A stretch of 64,000 nt of DNA from an uncultured Mediterraneibacter sp. (GTDB lineage Bacteria; Bacillota; Clostridia; Lachnospirales; Lachnospiraceae), in contig CALWDM010000002.1 of assembly GCA_944376695.1 (NCBI GenBank), positions 36,549 to 100,548 on the forward strand. The letters are read 5' to 3'. This document shows, one piece after another, positions 34,201-42,036 of this stretch. The translations under genes and the position numbers were made by a program. The notes below the pieces were generated by a model. The model saw nothing but the letters and a program-made list of their open reading frames with translations, was not told where the DNA came from and searched no databases. Position 1 is the stretch's first letter, and the number at the start of each line of letters is the position of its first letter.

Positions 34201-36437
34201 GATATTTGACACAATACAGATACACACCCTCTGGTATGATTAATCAAATTCAATATGCAGACGGACGGGAGGTTAAGCTGAGCTATAATCCGATCCGCCA
34301 GTTAATTCAGATGGAAGACTGGTTGGGAATCACAAGATTTGAAAATGACGCTATGGGCCATATAACCCAGATCAGATATCCAGATGGAAAATCTGTCTCA
34401 TATACGTATGGTCCGCGAGGTGAACGCACAGGCATAAAATATCCTGACGGAGAGGAGGTAGAGTATACTTACAGTGAATCCCGCAGGCTGAAAAGTCTTG
34501 CTTACAGAGGACTGAAGATTTCATATGGGTATGATGAGGCGGGATTTTTGTCTGAAAAACAGTTTTCAAATGGGATGAAATCAAGATACTCCTACGACGA
34601 CAGGGGACAACTTACCTGTCTGGCACATAGCAATGAAAAAGGAATCCTGGAAGAATATCATTTTACATATGATGCATATGGAGAGCGTAGAAAGATCGTC
34701 AGAAATTGTGCCGAAAGAGAGTGGGAAAGAGGTACATATGAGTATGGATATGATCTGCTGGGAAGGCTTACAGATGTGCTGAAAGACGGTGTGAAAGAAA
34801 GGATCTTCCAATATGACGCTTTCGGGAACCGGACAAGTATGCTGGAAGGACAAAAAGAAACAATTTATACATATGATATCATGAATCGACTGATTTCGGA
34901 AAAAAGCGCAGGCACAGAAAAGAATTACATATATGATAAGAGGGGAAATCTGTGCAGGATTACAGAGAATGAAAAATTGTTGAGTCGATTCCTATACGGG
35001 GCGGCCAACCAACTGGAAGAGAGTGTAAGTGACAGCGGAGAGGGCCTGAAGTATGTGTATAATGGCGCAGGCCAGCGTGTCAGCGAAGAGTTTTACAGAG
35101 GCCCAAACGGCGGCATAAATTGTACCAAAAAGATAGATTATTATCTTGATATGACAAGGCAATATCACAATGTTCTACAGAAAAGGGAAGATGAGAAAAA
35201 GCAGACGTTTTTCTGGGATGATGGTATCGTTGCCATGGCGGAAGACGGGAGGGAAAATTTCTTCTATTATTTTAAGGATGAACATGGAAGTCCGGTCCAC
35301 CTGATGGATATGAAGGGAAAAGTGATCCAGAGCTATTCTTATGATGAGTTTGGGAGAAACAGAAATCCGAAGAATGAAAGTCCCATTCAGCCGTTCGGTT
35401 TTATTTGCTATGAGTTCAGCAGTATATCGGATGCATATTTTGCACATGTCAGAGAATACCAGCCGGGCACAGGCCGGTTTGCGGCGATGGATATATTACC
35501 GGGAGTAAAACACATCCCTGTAACAATGAATGCCTACGTTTACTGTCACAATAATCCCATACGTCTGGCGGACCGGAATGGGATGTGGCCTTCTCTGGAT
35601 GATATAAGAGATACTCTGTCAGACTGGGGAGACGCCGCAGGAGATATTTTGGATGATTGGGGAGACGCTGTCCATGATTTTATGGAAGATCCCCATAAAG
35701 TTATTTCTCAGACAATAGATAATGTATCCGAAGCGGTATCAGGAGGCGTGAAGTGGGTGGGCTCAGCGATTACACAGTTTGGACAAGAAAACGGATTGAT
35801 CATGGAGATAATAAAAAGGAGCCTTGAAGTGCCGATTGAGTGGGGGTTACATTCACCACTGATGATACCGGTAACGATAGCCACTCAGCAGGGGTGGATA
35901 GACGATATTTTGGCGGATGCCGACTTTCACCGCGACAGGGCGGGGATTTTCCACACATCACCGGACTGCTGGCAACAGTATTTGGGGTATTGTGATCTGT
36001 ATGACTGGGCATTTGACGTGGGGACAGATATGGATAGTAATAAATATCCGGTAGTCATGGAAAATGGAGAGAGCTATTGTATCTGGATGTGGAAAGGGGA
36101 TTACTTAAATCTGGGCGCAGGGGCTGAGACAGGGATTTATAAAGGCGGAGAGCCATTTTGGACTGTCTCGGCAGAAGACGCCCTGCCAATGACCCTGGCT
36201 TTGTACGACAAAGAGGGGAATGTGCTCATGTGTTATAACCCGTCGGATCCCCAATGGTGGATAACAGGTTTTGAACCGATGGTACAAAAGGCAAAGGCGG
36301 ATGAATTGGTAGTTATCGGAAGTATTGATTTTTCTACAAATCCAGAGTTGTGGGAGGCATATAAGAAAAAGTATGGGAGTGATGTAAGTAAGCTTTGCTT
36401 TGATGAAGAAAATAAAATTTTGTATTACAAATATTAA
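31239..36437 (+). CDS. RHS-repeat polymorphic toxin with helical targeting domain and DUF4474-like C-terminus
   Basis: This 1732-residue protein has no signal peptide. Residues 1-165 are helical, like an LXG/WXG targeting region. DUF6531 follows (DPVNLSTGNFIYSHTDITIP, about 170-200), then many YD/RHS repeats (about 230-1370) that should form the shell. The RHS core is EHGSPVHLMDMKGKVIQSYS to NAYVYCHNNPIRLADRNGMW (about 1345-1448). The final 285 residues are the variable tip. It has an amphipathic helical part (DDIRDTLSDWGDAAGDILDD) and a domain resembling DUF4474 (YCIWMWKGDYLNLGAGAETG). GTG start after GGAGGAG. It is probably an antibacterial toxin. Export by type VII and the activity are inference. 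Confidence 0.85.
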   Translation: MDRIFEQNHIETMCSEIKQILEESKEYMEDILAIADSAEEAMNSVPEEAKDYSVLKAVEQLRTCINNVDLDSVICVLDSCRNNVNDNILDADRRYAQETDSLRESVEQISEAVSNIRQFLVDMPLNMDCETFLAVLEVARKKSRDILGDMDRTLNHLLMNVKGEETKSVWFSKDPVNLSTGNFIYSHTDITIPGRTPMIFRRFYNSVNNRSGVLGCDWNHNYDIWLDTERKEKILHLEDGREERFYLLSNGHYATLFHDCGRFFQKEQEYFYVTREQKTYAFNTDGQCIRVEEPCGDNLRFLYRKTAGGKKRLFRVEKDTGEFFQFVYDNAGYLKLLVDHTGRTVEFLVTESRLVSVSALQGGSYTYRYSCEGKLTGIINPEGVETIENVYDEKMRTVGQRFPDGSEMKYDYNDKTGEVFLTERNGSRIIYVHDNQYRDIRHVYRDGEETFEYNKYNQRTQFVDKLGNRTIYGYDDRGNRTVIINPRGDEMKLQYGEYNRLEKVEVNGVKKVVNRYDGEGNLVASEDGEGNVFSFFYERKGIVSRVLQPDGGEVIFKRDERGNITNLYAPDGAEYRFVYDDLNQISETVDGNGNLTKYEYDKRGNIHKVINANGDSRIYFYNKNNKVTKIIDFDGNSICRKYNSLNLPEQVTDKAGRTTRLTYDAMWNLARVTQPDGASTTFLYNEDNNLTRIRNANGDLVRYTYDALGRRISQTDEMGNVSRFYYDAVGNLIKAESPEGECTAYEYDAEGRITNVQDALGNKVYLKYDRNGKLIMETNPLGERREYTYDCMGRLSTIRNEVGEITSYHYDKCGRLVCIRYPEGLCSEYTYDKNGNVKSFTNPKGYTVRYFYDSLDRLIKVEGEQGEYKLYGYDCLGNIIWMEDGRGARTNYEYSITGKLTRVIDPLGNETIYEYDVRDRLLSISQYGTEKMKELQEAQKINEKNCHRTYYEHDLMGNLTKITDSLGNCERFEYDKAGRLTAKIDQEGYLTQYRYTPSGMINQIQYADGREVKLSYNPIRQLIQMEDWLGITRFENDAMGHITQIRYPDGKSVSYTYGPRGERTGIKYPDGEEVEYTYSESRRLKSLAYRGLKISYGYDEAGFLSEKQFSNGMKSRYSYDDRGQLTCLAHSNEKGILEEYHFTYDAYGERRKIVRNCAEREWERGTYEYGYDLLGRLTDVLKDGVKERIFQYDAFGNRTSMLEGQKETIYTYDIMNRLISEKSAGTEKNYIYDKRGNLCRITENEKLLSRFLYGAANQLEESVSDSGEGLKYVYNGAGQRVSEEFYRGPNGGINCTKKIDYYLDMTRQYHNVLQKREDEKKQTFFWDDGIVAMAEDGRENFFYYFKDEHGSPVHLMDMKGKVIQSYSYDEFGRNRNPKNESPIQPFGFICYEFSSISDAYFAHVREYQPGTGRFAAMDILPGVKHIPVTMNAYVYCHNNPIRLADRNGMWPSLDDIRDTLSDWGDAAGDILDDWGDAVHDFMEDPHKVISQTIDNVSEAVSGGVKWVGSAITQFGQENGLIMEIIKRSLEVPIEWGLHSPLMIPVTIATQQGWIDDILADADFHRDRAGIFHTSPDCWQQYLGYCDLYDWAFDVGTDMDSNKYPVVMENGESYCIWMWKGDYLNLGAGAETGIYKGGEPFWTVSAEDALPMTLALYDKEGNVLMCYNPSDPQWWITGFEPMVQKAKADELVVIGSIDFSTNPELWEAYKKKYGSDVSKLCFDEENKILYYKY

Positions 36438-36456
36438 TTTGGGGGATAAAATAGAA

Positions 36457-36996
36457 ATGCTTTTTAAAAGAATACCTGTAATTATTGTATGTATGGCAGT
36501 TTCCATAAGTTCAGGCGGCTGCATGAGCCGGGGGGAGCGGTTGGCGTATGCCTGGAAGTCAGATCAGGAGCAATCAGATGAAATTATGGAAAATATAGTG
36601 AAAGCTCTGGAGGACAAAGACAGCTCAGCACTGTTGAGACAGTTTTCAAAAAGGACGCAGAAAGAGCAGGAAGATTTAGAGCAACAAATAGAAGAATTGA
36701 TGGAGTACTATCAGGGGAAAAGAAAAGAGTTTAAAGGGCTTGCAGCCACTAATGAGCATAATAACAAAGGGAAGGTAATTGAAAAAAGTTTTTTGGGAAA
36801 TTACAAGTTGATGACTGACCAGAAGACATATCGCGTGTGTTATAAATTTCAGTTGGCTGATGAAAACAAAGAGAATGTGGGTTTGACTGTATTGGAATTT
36901 GTGACAGAAGAAACGTATCAGAAAGAGGTTGAAGCGCAGGGATATTACTCATGGAAATTTCAAGGAGAACTGGAAGGAGTATATCTGACAGATTGA
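36457..36996 (+). CDS. DUF5104-like lipoprotein, copy 1 (candidate immunity protein)
   Basis: This 179-residue lipoprotein has a signal peptide (MLFKRIPVIIVCMAVSISS) with lipobox SGGC, then a domain like DUF5104: SDEIMENIVKALEDKDSSAL, LMEYYQGKRKEFKG, YKFQLADENKENVGL. It starts 19 bp after the RHS toxin with a GGGGG ribosome site. A surface-anchored protein next to a toxin would suit immunity to a kin-delivered toxin (inference). A paralogue follows at 37077. ATG 36457 is chosen over in-frame 36400, which lies inside the toxin gene. Confidence 0.75.
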   Translation: MLFKRIPVIIVCMAVSISSGGCMSRGERLAYAWKSDQEQSDEIMENIVKALEDKDSSALLRQFSKRTQKEQEDLEQQIEELMEYYQGKRKEFKGLAATNEHNNKGKVIEKSFLGNYKLMTDQKTYRVCYKFQLADENKENVGLTVLEFVTEETYQKEVEAQGYYSWKFQGELEGVYLTD

Positions 36997-37076
36997 AGAT
37001 GTATCTAAAATATGTTTGATCGATTTATCTTTTATTGGAATAGAGATGTAGAACAGGAGGCGTATGTGATAAGCGT

Positions 37077-37610
37077 ATGAAAAAAATAATTGTACTAAGT
37101 ATTATCTTGCTGTGCGCATTTGTTATGGGCGGCTGCATGAGCCGGGGGGAGCGGTTGGCGTATGCCTGGAAGTCAGATCAGGAGCAATCAGATGAAATTA
37201 TGGAAAATATAGTGAGAGCCCTGGAGGAGAAGGACAGCGCTGCACTGCTAAAGCAGTTTTCAAAAAGGACGCAGAAAGAGGAGAAAGATTTAGAAAAGCA
37301 AATCGAAGGACTGATGGAGTACTATCAGGGGGAAAGAAAAGAATTTAAAGGAGATGCAGCTACAAGTGAACATAATAACAGAGGAGAATTAATTGAAAAA
37401 AGTTTCTGGGGTAATTATACGCTGATTACTGATAAAATGACGTATTATGTGAGTTATAAATTTCAGTTGGCTGATGAAAACAAAGATGAAGTGGGGATGA
37501 GTGCATTGGAATTTGTGACAGAAGAAACGTATCAGAAAGAGGTTGAAGCGCAGGGATATTATCCTTGGAGATTCCAGGAAGAAGGAGACGGGGCGTATTG
37601 GACAGAGTAA
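37077..37610 (+). CDS. DUF5104-like lipoprotein, copy 2
   Basis: This 177-residue lipoprotein, signal MKKIIVLSIILLCAFVMGGC, is a tandem paralogue of the protein at 36457. The mature N-terminus is identical (MSRGERLAYAWKSDQEQSDE) and the rest is similar but diverged (EEKDSAALLKQFSKRTQKEE). Its signal peptide is different from copy 1. The AGGAGG is 16 nt from the ATG, longer than usual, so the start is slightly uncertain. It may be an immunity variant for another RHS tip. Confidence 0.75.
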   Translation: MKKIIVLSIILLCAFVMGGCMSRGERLAYAWKSDQEQSDEIMENIVRALEEKDSAALLKQFSKRTQKEEKDLEKQIEGLMEYYQGERKEFKGDAATSEHNNRGELIEKSFWGNYTLITDKMTYYVSYKFQLADENKDEVGMSALEFVTEETYQKEVEAQGYYPWRFQEEGDGAYWTE

Positions 37611-37670
37611 AGGATATCAGAACTTATCCCAAAAGAATTATGAGAGAAAAAGTTAACGATATTTTTATAA

Positions 37671-38573
37671 TTAGGAAACATCTGTCTGGAAACGATCCTG
37701 TACTTCTTTTAAAAACAGGTCCGCGGCAGGGGAAAATATCTGGTATTTTTTCCAGATCAGGTTCAGACCGGATTCCAGCCGCGGATAAAGAGGACGGAAG
37801 CACAGGTCACTGTCCGCAGAGGTGTCCGCGAGGTTGTCAAGACTCAGTGCGTATCCCACGCCCGCTTTTACCATGACTGCCGCATTGTATACGAGATTAA
37901 AGGTGGTGACGATATCCAGTTTGTCAAAATCGTCTCCGAACCAGTCGGCAAATTTATTTCCTGACAGATGAGCCGAGATCGCCTGGCGGGAACAGATCAG
38001 GGGAAGTTCCATAAGGTCATTTTTTTCAATCTGTTTTTTTGATGAGAGAGGACTGTCTTTGCGCATGATCACTCCCCAGATGTCTCTGCCAGGGAGATTG
38101 ATATAGTTATACTTGGAGATATCTGCCGGCTGGATGAGGATGCCGAAGTCCAAAAGCCCTTTGTCGAGACGTTCGGTCACCTCTTCTTCATTCCCGCTGT
38201 ACAGATGGCAGTGCACGCCGGGACAGGAGAGGCGCAGATCCCGGATGATCTCTGCGATGTCGCGGATCGCCCGTGTCTCACCGCCGCCGATGTAGATATC
38301 TCCGCTTATCGTGCCCTCCATAGAAGAAAACTCAGATTTTGTTTTGTCCACCATGGAAATGATCTCCTCCGCGCGTTTCCGCAGCAGCATGCCTTCAGAC
38401 GTCAGAGTGACGCGGTGGCTTTTCCGTATCAGAAGCTGCAGGCCTAACTCTTCTTCCAGGTCTTTGATCTGCCGGGAGAGGGTCGGCTGGGTAAGGTGGA
38501 GAAAATTCGCTGCCGCCGTGATATTACCCTCACGCGCGACGGCGAGAAAATAGCGAAGTACTCTTAGTTCCAT
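37671..38573 (-). CDS. LysR family transcriptional regulator
   Basis: This 300-residue protein has an N-terminal winged helix (LRYFLAVAREGNITAAANFL; LTQPTLSRQIKDLEEELGLQ) and a periplasmic-binding-like effector domain (about 90-295). It converges with the second lipoprotein gene. No divergent target gene is visible next to its start, only 340 bp of gene-poor DNA, so its regulon is unknown. Confidence 0.9.
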   Translation of the reverse strand: MELRVLRYFLAVAREGNITAAANFLHLTQPTLSRQIKDLEEELGLQLLIRKSHRVTLTSEGMLLRKRAEEIISMVDKTKSEFSSMEGTISGDIYIGGGETRAIRDIAEIIRDLRLSCPGVHCHLYSGNEEEVTERLDKGLLDFGILIQPADISKYNYINLPGRDIWGVIMRKDSPLSSKKQIEKNDLMELPLICSRQAISAHLSGNKFADWFGDDFDKLDIVTTFNLVYNAAVMVKAGVGYALSLDNLADTSADSDLCFRPLYPRLESGLNLIWKKYQIFSPAADLFLKEVQDRFQTDVS

Positions 38574-38850
38574 ATGATTCAGTCCTCCTTGTACGGGGAA
38601 GCGCCGGATGTCCGGCGTACGGGCGCAAGAGGAGCTCCCGTACCGGCTTCCCAGAGTTCATGTTAGGCCATGGCTGCTGGAAAGTCAAGCTTACGATTTG
38701 CAAAAAAGGCATATCAGAGGATAAAAACAAGGTGTTGGATGTTTCCCGCGCATGGGTTACGATCCAGACAGAATGCATAGGCGGAAACCGCAGTATGCGG
38801 GCCTGTCGGCGCTGTAAAGGAGCAGGCGGCAGGGATTTACGCGCAGCATA
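38574..38850. other. Gene-poor stretch upstream of the LysR gene
   Basis: No start codon with a ribosome site and no recognisable protein. It may hold the LysR promoter and operator; a short inverted repeat CGCCGGATGTCCGGCG lies at 38602-38617. Confidence 0.4.
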
Positions 38851-38883
38851 AAAAAGCACTGCCCATAAGGGCCAGTGCTTTTT
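38851..38883 (-). terminator. Terminator of the ferredoxin gene
   Basis: AAAAAGCACTG (38851-38861) pairs with CAGTGCTTTTT (38873-38883), with inner GCCC/GGGC. On minus, six T follow the stem. Confidence 0.85.
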
Positions 38884-38912
38884 GCCTGTGATCACTTTGC
38901 GATTGTATATTA

Positions 38913-39083
38913 TTACTCTGCTGAGATAGCGCCTGTCGGACAGGCAGCTTCACATGCTCCACAATCCACGCATGCTTCAGCATCAATTTCGTATTTGCCA
39001 TCGCCTTCAGAGATAGCGCCTACCGGGCATTCGCCTTCGCATGAACCACAGCTTACACATTCATCACTGATTACGTGTGCCAT
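38913..39083 (-). CDS. 2[4Fe-4S] ferredoxin
   Basis: A 56-residue protein starts MAHVISDECVSCGSCEGECP and ends ACVDCGACEAACPTGAISAE. The two CxxCxxCxxxCP clusters are complete, as in clostridial ferredoxins. It carries electrons for low-potential redox reactions. An AGGAGGATACATACT site precedes ATG at 39083. It has its own promoter and terminator, so is monocistronic. Confidence 0.95.
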   Translation of the reverse strand: MAHVISDECVSCGSCEGECPVGAISEGDGKYEIDAEACVDCGACEAACPTGAISAE

Positions 39084-39140
39084 AGTATGTATCCTCCTTC
39101 TTTGGTTTTCAGAAAAGGAACCTCCTTTTCCGATATCTTT

Positions 39141-39169
39141 ATTCTAATACAGGAAAAGAGAATATACAA
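39141..39169 (-). promoter_or_regulatory. Ferredoxin promoter
   Basis: On minus, TTGTAT (39169-39164) and TAGAAT (39146-39141) are 17 bp apart, about 58 bp before the ferredoxin start. Confidence 0.55.
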
Positions 39170-39410
39170 GAGTCTGGAATGTTCTAAATTAAATACTTAA
39201 ACGGCCTGATGGAGAACTGCGCTGACGCAGTCTGCCGGCGGCTGTTACTGTCTGCATCTGATTGCCGCCTGCGTGCGGACAGAAACGGACGTCTTCAAAT
39301 TTTAGGAAAAATTCACATTTTTTTCTGCTATATTGGTGTAAGATAAAAAAATAACGTGAAAGACTTACGAAGAGGAACTTAAAAGGGTGTTTTGTGGTAT
39401 GGAGGGAAAA

Positions 39411-40673
39411 ATGAAGAAAAGACTGATCGCTGCCATGTCTCTGGCAGTGTGCGCGGCAGTGGGAGTGTGCGCATGCAGCGGGGAGGACGCGGACAATGTA
39501 TTTACAGGAGAGAAGACGCAGGCGCCTGAGTGGCAGCCAAAGCTGAATATGATAACTCCTGCGGTATACGGAACGGTAGATGATCTCGAGCTGGAGCCGG
39601 GGACCTACATTTCGGTCATCGGGAAGATGGAGAATTCTTCCTACTGGAAACAGGTACAGGAGGGGGTACGGCAGGCGGCGGATGATATAAATGAGAAGCT
39701 TGGGTATACGGGAGAAGATAAGGTAAAGGTGCTTTTTAATGCCCCGGCGGACAGTGAGGACATCGATGAGCAGGTCAACATCCTTGACGAGGAGATGTCA
39801 AGGTATCCTGATGTGATCGCTATCGCCAGCATCGATGAAGACTCGTCCGCTGTCCAGTTCGACCTTGCCATTGGGAACGGGATCCCGGTCGTGGCGTTTG
39901 ATTCGCGGAACAGTTATCAGGGGATCCAGTGCACATGTATGACCGATAATGCGCAGGCTGCCGCTGAAGGGGCGGAAAAGCTCTGCAGGGCGATCGGGGA
40001 CAGCGGAGAGGTGGCGCTGATCGTGCAGGATTCTGTATCCGGCAATGCCAGGGAGCGGGCGGAAGCCTTCCGGCAGGAGATAGCAGAAGGACATCCGGGC
40101 GTATCTGTTGCGGAGACCATTTATATGGACCAGCTTGACGGGATGAAGCGCCAGGCAGCGGCGGAAGAGCTGGGGGTGACGGCTGAGGAACTGGCCGCAT
40201 GGACAGAGGCAGCGTCCGGGCTGGGAGATGGGACGGACAGCGATGCAGAAGGCGGGACGATCTCGGAAGAAGCGAAGACAAAACTGGAAGACATTGATTC
40301 CATCGCCGGGGGGATGAGCGGCGAGGAGGCGGCAGCCTGGTATCTTTCAAAGCACCCGGAGCTGAAAGGCTGTTTCGGGACAAATGCGGATGCGGTCAAT
40401 CTGGGGCTGGAGACCCTTAGAGTAATGGAGAAGTCGGAAGAAATCGCTCTGGTAGGCTTTGACGCCGGAAAGGAACAGATCGAGGCGCTCCAGGCCGGTG
40501 AGATCGACGGACTGATTGTCCAGAATCCGTTCGGCATGGGATACGCCACGGTAGTCGCTGCGGCGCGGACGATCCTGGAGATCGGAAATGAGGCGGTGGT
40601 CGATTCTGGTTATACATGGGTGGATCAGGAAAATATAGAAGACGGACCCGTGCAGATGATGGTGTACGAGTAG
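39411..40673 (+). CDS. Sugar-type ABC transporter substrate-binding lipoprotein (orphan)
   Basis: This protein of about 420 residues has a lipoprotein signal (MKKRLIAAMSLAVCAAVG, lipobox VCAC) and a Peripla_BP_4 fold: YISVIGKMENSSYWKQVQEG, IPVVAFDSRN, VALIVQDSVSGNARERAEAF, EIALVGFDAGKEQIEALQAG. About 70 residues with many Glu/Ala/Gly (near 255-320) are an insertion. No permease or ATPase is adjacent, and a terminator follows. It could work with a distant transporter or with a chemosensory histidine kinase. The 326-bp gap before it holds an extended -10 (TGCTATATT, 39326-39334). ATG 39411 is chosen for GGAGGG spacing; 39399 and 39387 are alternatives. Confidence 0.82.
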   Translation: MKKRLIAAMSLAVCAAVGVCACSGEDADNVFTGEKTQAPEWQPKLNMITPAVYGTVDDLELEPGTYISVIGKMENSSYWKQVQEGVRQAADDINEKLGYTGEDKVKVLFNAPADSEDIDEQVNILDEEMSRYPDVIAIASIDEDSSAVQFDLAIGNGIPVVAFDSRNSYQGIQCTCMTDNAQAAAEGAEKLCRAIGDSGEVALIVQDSVSGNARERAEAFRQEIAEGHPGVSVAETIYMDQLDGMKRQAAAEELGVTAEELAAWTEAASGLGDGTDSDAEGGTISEEAKTKLEDIDSIAGGMSGEEAAAWYLSKHPELKGCFGTNADAVNLGLETLRVMEKSEEIALVGFDAGKEQIEALQAGEIDGLIVQNPFGMGYATVVAAARTILEIGNEAVVDSGYTWVDQENIEDGPVQMMVYE

Positions 40674-40696
40674 AAATTCAGGCGTGTCCGGCTGAG

Positions 40697-40738
40697 AAGA
40701 TCTCTGTATCTGAAAAGGTACAGGGATCTTTTTGTTTT
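40697..40738 (+). terminator. Terminator after the substrate-binding protein
   Basis: AAGATCTCTGTA (40697-40708) pairs with TACAGGGATCTT (40719-40730), followed by TTTGTTTT. Confidence 0.85.
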
Positions 40739-40810
40739 GAAAGGACAAATTGAATAAATGGATATAATTAGAAAAAACAGATCAAATATACAAATAATTA
40801 GATAATATGC

Positions 40811-40858
40811 TTGACAAAAATATAATTTATGATATTATTTAATTACATTAATAAATAA
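40811..40858 (+). promoter_or_regulatory. Promoter and possible ROK operator of the amino-sugar operon
   Basis: TTGACA (40811-40816) and TATTAT (40833-40838) with 16 bp spacing, followed by an inverted repeat TTATTTA (40835-40841) and TAAATAA (40852-40858). The repeat overlaps the -10 and resembles the AT-rich palindromes used by ROK repressors; a ROK gene is in the operon. Confidence 0.6.
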
Positions 40859-40883
40859 AGTTAAAAAGAAAGGAGGCGAAAAC

Positions 40884-42032
40884 ATGAATAAATATATTCA
40901 GATATATCTCGGCGGCGCAGAAGGGCGGGGGATCACGCCTCAGGACATACAGAGAAAAACAGAAAGATGTATGAATAAAATTGATGGGATCATTGCAGGG
41001 TGGAGCAGGGAGACGGAGATTTATACATGGCTGCGGGAATATACGAAAGCCAGAAATAAAAAACTGTATCTGTGGTTCCCTGTTTTGGCCGAATTTGACG
41101 GCATAAAGGACTTTGTCCAAATAAGGGATATCGAAAATAGAAAATTTGAAGGAACAGCATTTGACGGGGATGAAAGATTTTCTTTTTACTGTCCTTCGGA
41201 TGAGACTACTTTTGAAAATATCAAAGAGATATATGCAGCATATTTTAAGCAAATCGGCTTTGACGGAATTTTTCTGGACCGCATCAGGTTTCCTTCTTTT
41301 GTATCCGGCAGAGATGCGCTGTTTACATGCTGCTGTGACAAATGTCTGGAGAAATACAGAAGAAAAGGTTTTACTCCGGATAGAATCAAAAGCATCAAAT
41401 ATACGATGGGACGGGATCAATCGGAAAATCTCTTATTCAGCATAAAGAAATACGATAAGGGGAAATATGAATTTGAAAATCCTGAAATAGAAGAATATCT
41501 GAAAATAAGGATGGGACTGATAACGGAGATCGTAAAAAAAGTTACAGCTTATTTCAGATCCCAGGGGCTGGAAATCGGCCTGGATCTGTTTGCGCCTTTT
41601 TTGGCGCCGTTCGTAGGGCAGGATTATGAAGAACTCTCAGGATATGCTGATTTTATCAAACCTATGCTATACCGCTACACTTACACTCCGGCAGGAATGG
41701 ACTATGAACTTGAAAAAATGGCAGAGAGCTGTACTTCAAAAGAAAATCGGGCGAAATGCCTGAATAAATATAAAAAAGTAATTGGCTGTTACAGAAACAG
41801 CAAAACAGGTTTTATGCGAAAAGAACTTGCTGCGGCAAAAGAAATGTCGGTTTGTAAAATTATGGCAGGGATGGAGGTGCATACAGTGGATTCTATGCCG
41901 GAAATAAAACCGATTCAGATAAAAGAGGGAAAGGACGCGGCAGAAGCAGAAGGGATCGAAGGGATCATTGCCTGTTGGAATATTTTAAATGCGCCAGAAA
42001 AAAATATTCTGACATTTTGTGAAGAGGAGTAA
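40884..42032 (+). CDS. Glycosidase-like TIM-barrel protein of unknown specificity
   Basis: This 382-residue protein has no signal peptide. Visible motifs include KLYLWFPVLAEFDG, GFDGIFLDRIRFPSF, EIVKKVTAYFRSQGLEIGLD, ADFIKPMLYRYTYTPAG and EGIEGIIACWN. The pattern (strand-ending Asp in FLDRIRFP, C-terminal IIACWN) recalls the glycoside-hydrolase-like families GHL/DUF4015, but I cannot name one. It starts an operon with a sugar ABC ATPase, ROK regulator, AGE epimerase and sugar kinase, so an intracellular glycosidase acting on an imported amino-sugar glycan is a reasonable inference. The CCCDKC cluster in the middle is odd. Confidence 0.55.
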   Translation: MNKYIQIYLGGAEGRGITPQDIQRKTERCMNKIDGIIAGWSRETEIYTWLREYTKARNKKLYLWFPVLAEFDGIKDFVQIRDIENRKFEGTAFDGDERFSFYCPSDETTFENIKEIYAAYFKQIGFDGIFLDRIRFPSFVSGRDALFTCCCDKCLEKYRRKGFTPDRIKSIKYTMGRDQSENLLFSIKKYDKGKYEFENPEIEEYLKIRMGLITEIVKKVTAYFRSQGLEIGLDLFAPFLAPFVGQDYEELSGYADFIKPMLYRYTYTPAGMDYELEKMAESCTSKENRAKCLNKYKKVIGCYRNSKTGFMRKELAAAKEMSVCKIMAGMEVHTVDSMPEIKPIQIKEGKDAAEAEGIEGIIACWNILNAPEKNILTFCEEE

Positions 42033-42036
42033 TGTC

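Noticed and set aside
32640-35400. Tandem repeats at protein level (YD motifs) considered as DNA repeats
   Set aside because: The repeats are degenerate at DNA level and are the normal RHS/YD repeats of the toxin.
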